Source of the DNA: Lodderomyces elongisporus
Taxonomy: Eukaryota; Ascomycota; Pichiomycetes; Serinales; Debaryomycetaceae
Direction of reading: 5' to 3'
DNA: 64,000 nt
NCBI RefSeq assembly: GCF_030384665.1
Contig: NC_083677.1
Span: 1,485,501-1,549,500, forward strand
Position 1 is the first letter of the stretch, and the number at the start of each line of letters is the position of its first letter. Under the pieces are notes generated by a model. The model made no database searches and was not told the DNA's origin. It saw only the letters and a list, made by a program, of their open reading frames with translations. Of this stretch, positions 60,669-64,000 are shown piece by piece. Position numbers and translations under genes: made by a program.

Positions 60669-61963
60669 GTAGTGCTCAATTATGGCAAAAGGAAGAACAA
60701 AAAACAAAAAAGAAAAAACAGAAAAGTTACCATTTGGTAAAATGCGTGATCTATTGATAGTTAGCTATTTCTATATATTTCACTGCATGGATAGAGTGAA
60801 GAGTAAAAACAAGTTCTTTTATGACACTAGTTGGTCTTGGTTATCTATGTTTTTTTAGCAAGTTTTTACTTCTCTATACTGTTATAAAAATTCAAATGAT
60901 GATGAAGTAGTTGGAGATCTCAAAAATGTTTACAACCTTGAGTAATTATGAAAGTTGCTGTAGTTTGTTGGCAAGCTCCACCAGTTCACGTGTAAGGTTT
61001 ACAGTATCCTTATAAGATACTACTTGTTCTTCAAAATTTTTTTTTCTTTTTCTATTACTTTTTTTCCAATTTGATTATCATTGGTGAGAGTTTCACATCC
61101 TCTTGAGATGTTTTGAAACAGTTATGTACCGATTTCGAAACAATTCTCTTACAATAAGTTTTTGTGACATATTTGTTTAAAATTGAAAGTTTGACAAGAA
61201 CTCTTATACACACTTAGGCAAGCTGGAGCAATTACAGTTCTAGGCCACCAATGAAGAAATCAATAATTTTTCAGTACAATTAATCGAGAGTCTTACACCC
61301 CTTTCCCTTTAAGGTTCCTTCCCCCCCCATGATTCAGCCTAGTTACAATGGCACCAACCACTGAAAAAATAGAAAAGGAGTGAAGCCATGAAAGGGGGAG
61401 AAAGTTGGTATTAGGTTATGAGATATCGCTTTATAATTATAATTATTATTATGATTATTATAATTAATGTTATAATTAATATTATATTTAGTGTTGATAA
61501 TATTCTTATTTGGTTTTGTTATTTTTGTCTGGGGTTGTAATAGAGTTTGATACTGAAACATATTGCAAAACACACTTTTCAGTGCATTGTTGAAAATTAT
61601 AGTAATAACAATAACAACAACAACTACACTACTTCAAGTTTTACAGTCTTTTTTCCCATTTTTTCCCCTTCTTGTTGCAACTTCATTATATGCTGAAACT
61701 AAGGTTACTATGTGGTTTTTTTGAGAGATTCAGACCATTGGTCTATTTCAATTGAATTCTTGTTTTTGCTTTTTGCTTTTTGCTTCTTGCTTTTTGCTTT
61801 TTGCTTTTTGATTTTTGCTTTTTGCTTTTGCTTTCTTTACTTCTTTTTGGTAAATAATTTACAAAGGAATGATCCCTGGTTCCTTCTATTCTTCAATGTA
61901 TTCATTTCTCATCAGACTCATAAACATACCTTCAACCTTTAGGTATCTTAAAAAACAATTGTG
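60669..61963. other. Intergenic: VPS11 3' end and promoter of the right-edge gene
   Basis: These 1,295 bases have one CACGTG (60987-60992), a C8 run (61322-61329), ATTAT/ATAATTAAT direct and inverted repeats (about 61432-61492) and a TTTTTGC tandem run (about 61763-61833). No gene was recognised; the hydrophobic frame over the TTTTTGC run is a repeat artefact without ATG. Confidence 0.5.
61763..61833. repeat. TTTTTGC 7-bp tandem repeat
   Basis: About ten imperfect 7-base units (variants TTCTTGC and ATTTTTGC), about 130-200 bases upstream of the right-edge gene. A 7-base unit is not a multiple of three, consistent with non-coding DNA. Confidence 0.88.
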
Positions 61964-62613
61964 ATGATTACGACAATGCAGTATAAAGCAAAGGGCATTG
62001 ATAGCCTCATGATGCAATCAAACACTTCATCAGAGGATATTTCACAGCTTAAACTGCCAGTTTTTCCGATAAATGAATATGGTCTAAGACTCACTCCAAC
62101 TCCAACTCCTGATCCCGATTCTGCTTGTCCCACTTGGATGAAATTTATGGATGAACCGTTAGAGGGAAAATCTTGTGGTGAATATGATTTTCTAGGAAAA
62201 GTATCACCTTCCAATAGTTATATGAATCAGGTATCTCATTTGAAAAGAGCTGAGATTAAGTTTAATAAGGAGATAGGGAGACCCAGGAGGAAACCACCAC
62301 TGCCGTCACTGCCGACTCCGCCGCAAATATCACCAATATCATTATTATCATCATTACCACAGCAGCAGCAGCAGCAACAACAACAACAACAACAACAACA
62401 AAATCAACGCTTGAAGTCGTGGCAACGTCCTAGACCCAGACAGTTGGCTCAATTTGATTTAAATTTGAAAATGCCGCCTCCCAGAGAAAGAACAAAGAGA
62501 CAGTTGGCCACAAACACTGCAACACTCCATGCAAAAAGAGTCAATTCTCCACTAGCCGCTCAATTCTTTGACGACAAGATTAACATAAATAACAGCAGCA
62601 GCAACAGCAGCAA

Positions 62614-62644
<31 letters not shown>

Positions 62645-63568
62645 AACAACAGCAACAGCAACAGCAACAGCAACAACAACAACAATAGCAGCAACGAAAT
62701 TAATAGTAGTGTCCGCAACGTTGTAAATATAAAAGATGACGAAGGAGTAAAGTTCAATTACCAGCGACATATTGTTGAGTTTTTGAGTTATGTTGTCCAG
62801 AGTATAAAGGATCTAGAGAAGTATATCGTTGAGCGAAAAGGCTTTCATTCTGCTGAGAGATCAACTGGCTATGACTCAATGTTTCATAACTTGTTTAGGA
62901 TAAAGGAAGGGTATAAGCATATGGTTTTATACATTTTAACAGAATTGAACAAACGCTCTGGAGTTATACCCAGAGGCAACGATTCATACATAAGCGACGA
63001 GGAATTGATCAACTGTAATGTTTTCCAATTTGTTTACAATTGTACCATTGAGGAAATAAGCTTGGGCCACTTATTCCTCTCGTCATTCTTGTTTAATGAT
63101 TTCAAATTTAATTTAATGAGCTACTATCACAAATTTGAGTTTGTTATTAAACGGTTGGCGGAAGATTACGATTTCAAAAGTTTGTCTATCCCGTTGATGG
63201 TTTGGTATAAATTCCCATATTTTATAAAGCTTCTTCGAGATGACTTGCAAGGGGTCAATAAACGGTTTTCGCAGGATTTAGAGTTGTGCTTGGTTAGAAT
63301 GAGTGCTATAACACTGAAATTTTCCATTATTGATGAGTTGAGGAGGAAGAATGGGAATGAAATCAAGGACTGGGATGATATAGCCAAGGTGGAGGATTTG
63401 TTAAAGACAAGATTTCCGGAGTATAGCGATGGTCCAGGCAATAATGCAAAACCCAAGAAATTGTGTATGAGCCAGCGCGTTGTAGCTGACTATATCAATC
63501 AACCTTTAAGTTCCTCTGTCGATACTAAAATTGTTGGCACAAAACATCTGGGAAATGTTGGTAATCGC

Positions 63569-63620
<52 letters not shown>

Positions 63621-64000
63621 GCAGCAGTAATAATAAAGATGCTGCAGAGTCAAGGAAGGATTCGGATTCTAAAGTATATACTGGAAGCAAGTCACTTGTA
63701 TCTTCTGGTGCTGCATTGATCAAGCATTCTCTACACATGTTTGCAAAAAGTCACCATCATCCAAGCAGTAGAGATAGAGCTTCTCAAGTACAGAAAAACA
63801 CAACCCATTCGAAGAATGGGAACATTTCTGTTGAAACTACGTTAATGGAGGAGGAAGAAGAAGAAGATGATGAGGAAAAAGAAGAAGAAGAAGTAGAAGA
63901 AGAAGAAGAGAAGAAGGAACAGGAAGAAGGAGAAAAAGACAATGGGGTAGTAAGAGAGGATAAAGATAAACGAGGACAACACAATATTGGTATTGATGAG
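61964..64000 (+). CDS. Unrecognised Q/N-rich protein, 3' partial
   Basis: The frame is open from ATG 61964 (in-frame TAA at 61949) to the right edge, 679 codons without a stop, so the C-terminus is missing. In order: a Ser/Pro-rich N-terminus (CTG read as Ser gives KPPSPSSPTPP), a polyQ run (about 62360-62400), a basic RPRPRQ/KRQ stretch, an Asn/Ser run (about 62580-62696), then a non-repetitive, probably helical domain of about 220 residues (RHIVEFLSYVVQSIKDLEKYI ... MVWYKFPYFIKLLRDDLQGVN), a 17-Asn run (63570-63620) and a Glu-rich acidic tail. The helical block is likely the conserved part; I cannot assign a family. Weak resemblance to helical GEF-type domains is not enough for a call. Confidence 0.8.

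Noticed and set aside
61712..61942. 76-codon hydrophobic frame (Phe-Ala-Phe-Cys repeats)
   Set aside because: It comes from translating the TTTTTGC repeat and has no ATG.
62552..63984. Minus-strand poly-Leu, poly-Val and poly-Ser frames at the right end
   Set aside because: They are antisense shadows of the Asn and Glu tracts in the plus-strand gene that runs off the edge.

Overview
The window is nuclear DNA of a budding yeast of the CUG-Ser1 clade (Candida/Lodderomyces type). Genes are intron-poor and close together, intergenic DNA is AT-rich with many homopolymer runs, and regulators carry long polyQ, polyN and polyA tracts. CTG codons fall where serine fits and leucine does not: five in a row between His4 and Gln3 in the capping enzyme, an alternating Lys-CTG tract in the Snt2 homolog, and a Pro-rich tract in the right-hand gene. 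The low-complexity style resembles Lodderomyces elongisporus and its relatives, but the species cannot be fixed from this sequence. CTG is read as Ser throughout.

Layout, left to right: the 3' part of a very large GPI-anchored, repeat-rich cell-wall protein (1-6937, 5' end outside); SNT2 (-), LEA1 (-), CGT1/CEG1 (+), TPA1/OFD1 (-), ISD11 (-), CAJ1 (-) and TRS130 (-); LYS4 (+); an unrecognised Q/N/A-rich putative DNA-binding gene (-); a 3.4-kb intergenic region; a PHO4-type bHLH gene (+); SEC23 (+); a 2.3-kb intergenic region; a purine permease of the UapA/Xut1 type (+); a PEX11-family gene (+); SPT16 (-); PRI2 (+); YME1 (-); a D-2-hydroxyacid dehydrogenase (-); tRNA-Thr(UGU); a small secreted orphan (+); VPS11/PEP5 (+); and an unrecognised N-rich gene cut by the right edge (61964-64000).

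The genes form no pathway cluster; they are ordinary housekeeping genes of a eukaryotic chromosome: chromatin (SNT2, SPT16), splicing (LEA1), capping (CGT1), replication (PRI2), mitochondria (ISD11, YME1, LYS4), membrane traffic (SEC23, TRS130, VPS11), peroxisomes (PEX11-like, possibly CAJ1) and nutrient response (PHO4, purine permease). No transposon, LTR, CRISPR array or virus-like sequence was seen.

The observations most worth a second look are: near-identical distant modules in the cell-wall protein; a repeat-encoded, ATG-less in-frame extension upstream of ISD11 that could be a mitochondrial presequence; CTG-codon clusters; three CACGTG boxes in the intergenic region feeding the PHO4 gene; an HTH-like protein apparently split by a polyalanine insert; and a secreted four-cysteine orphan. 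Functional names rest on reading motifs by eye, without database searches.
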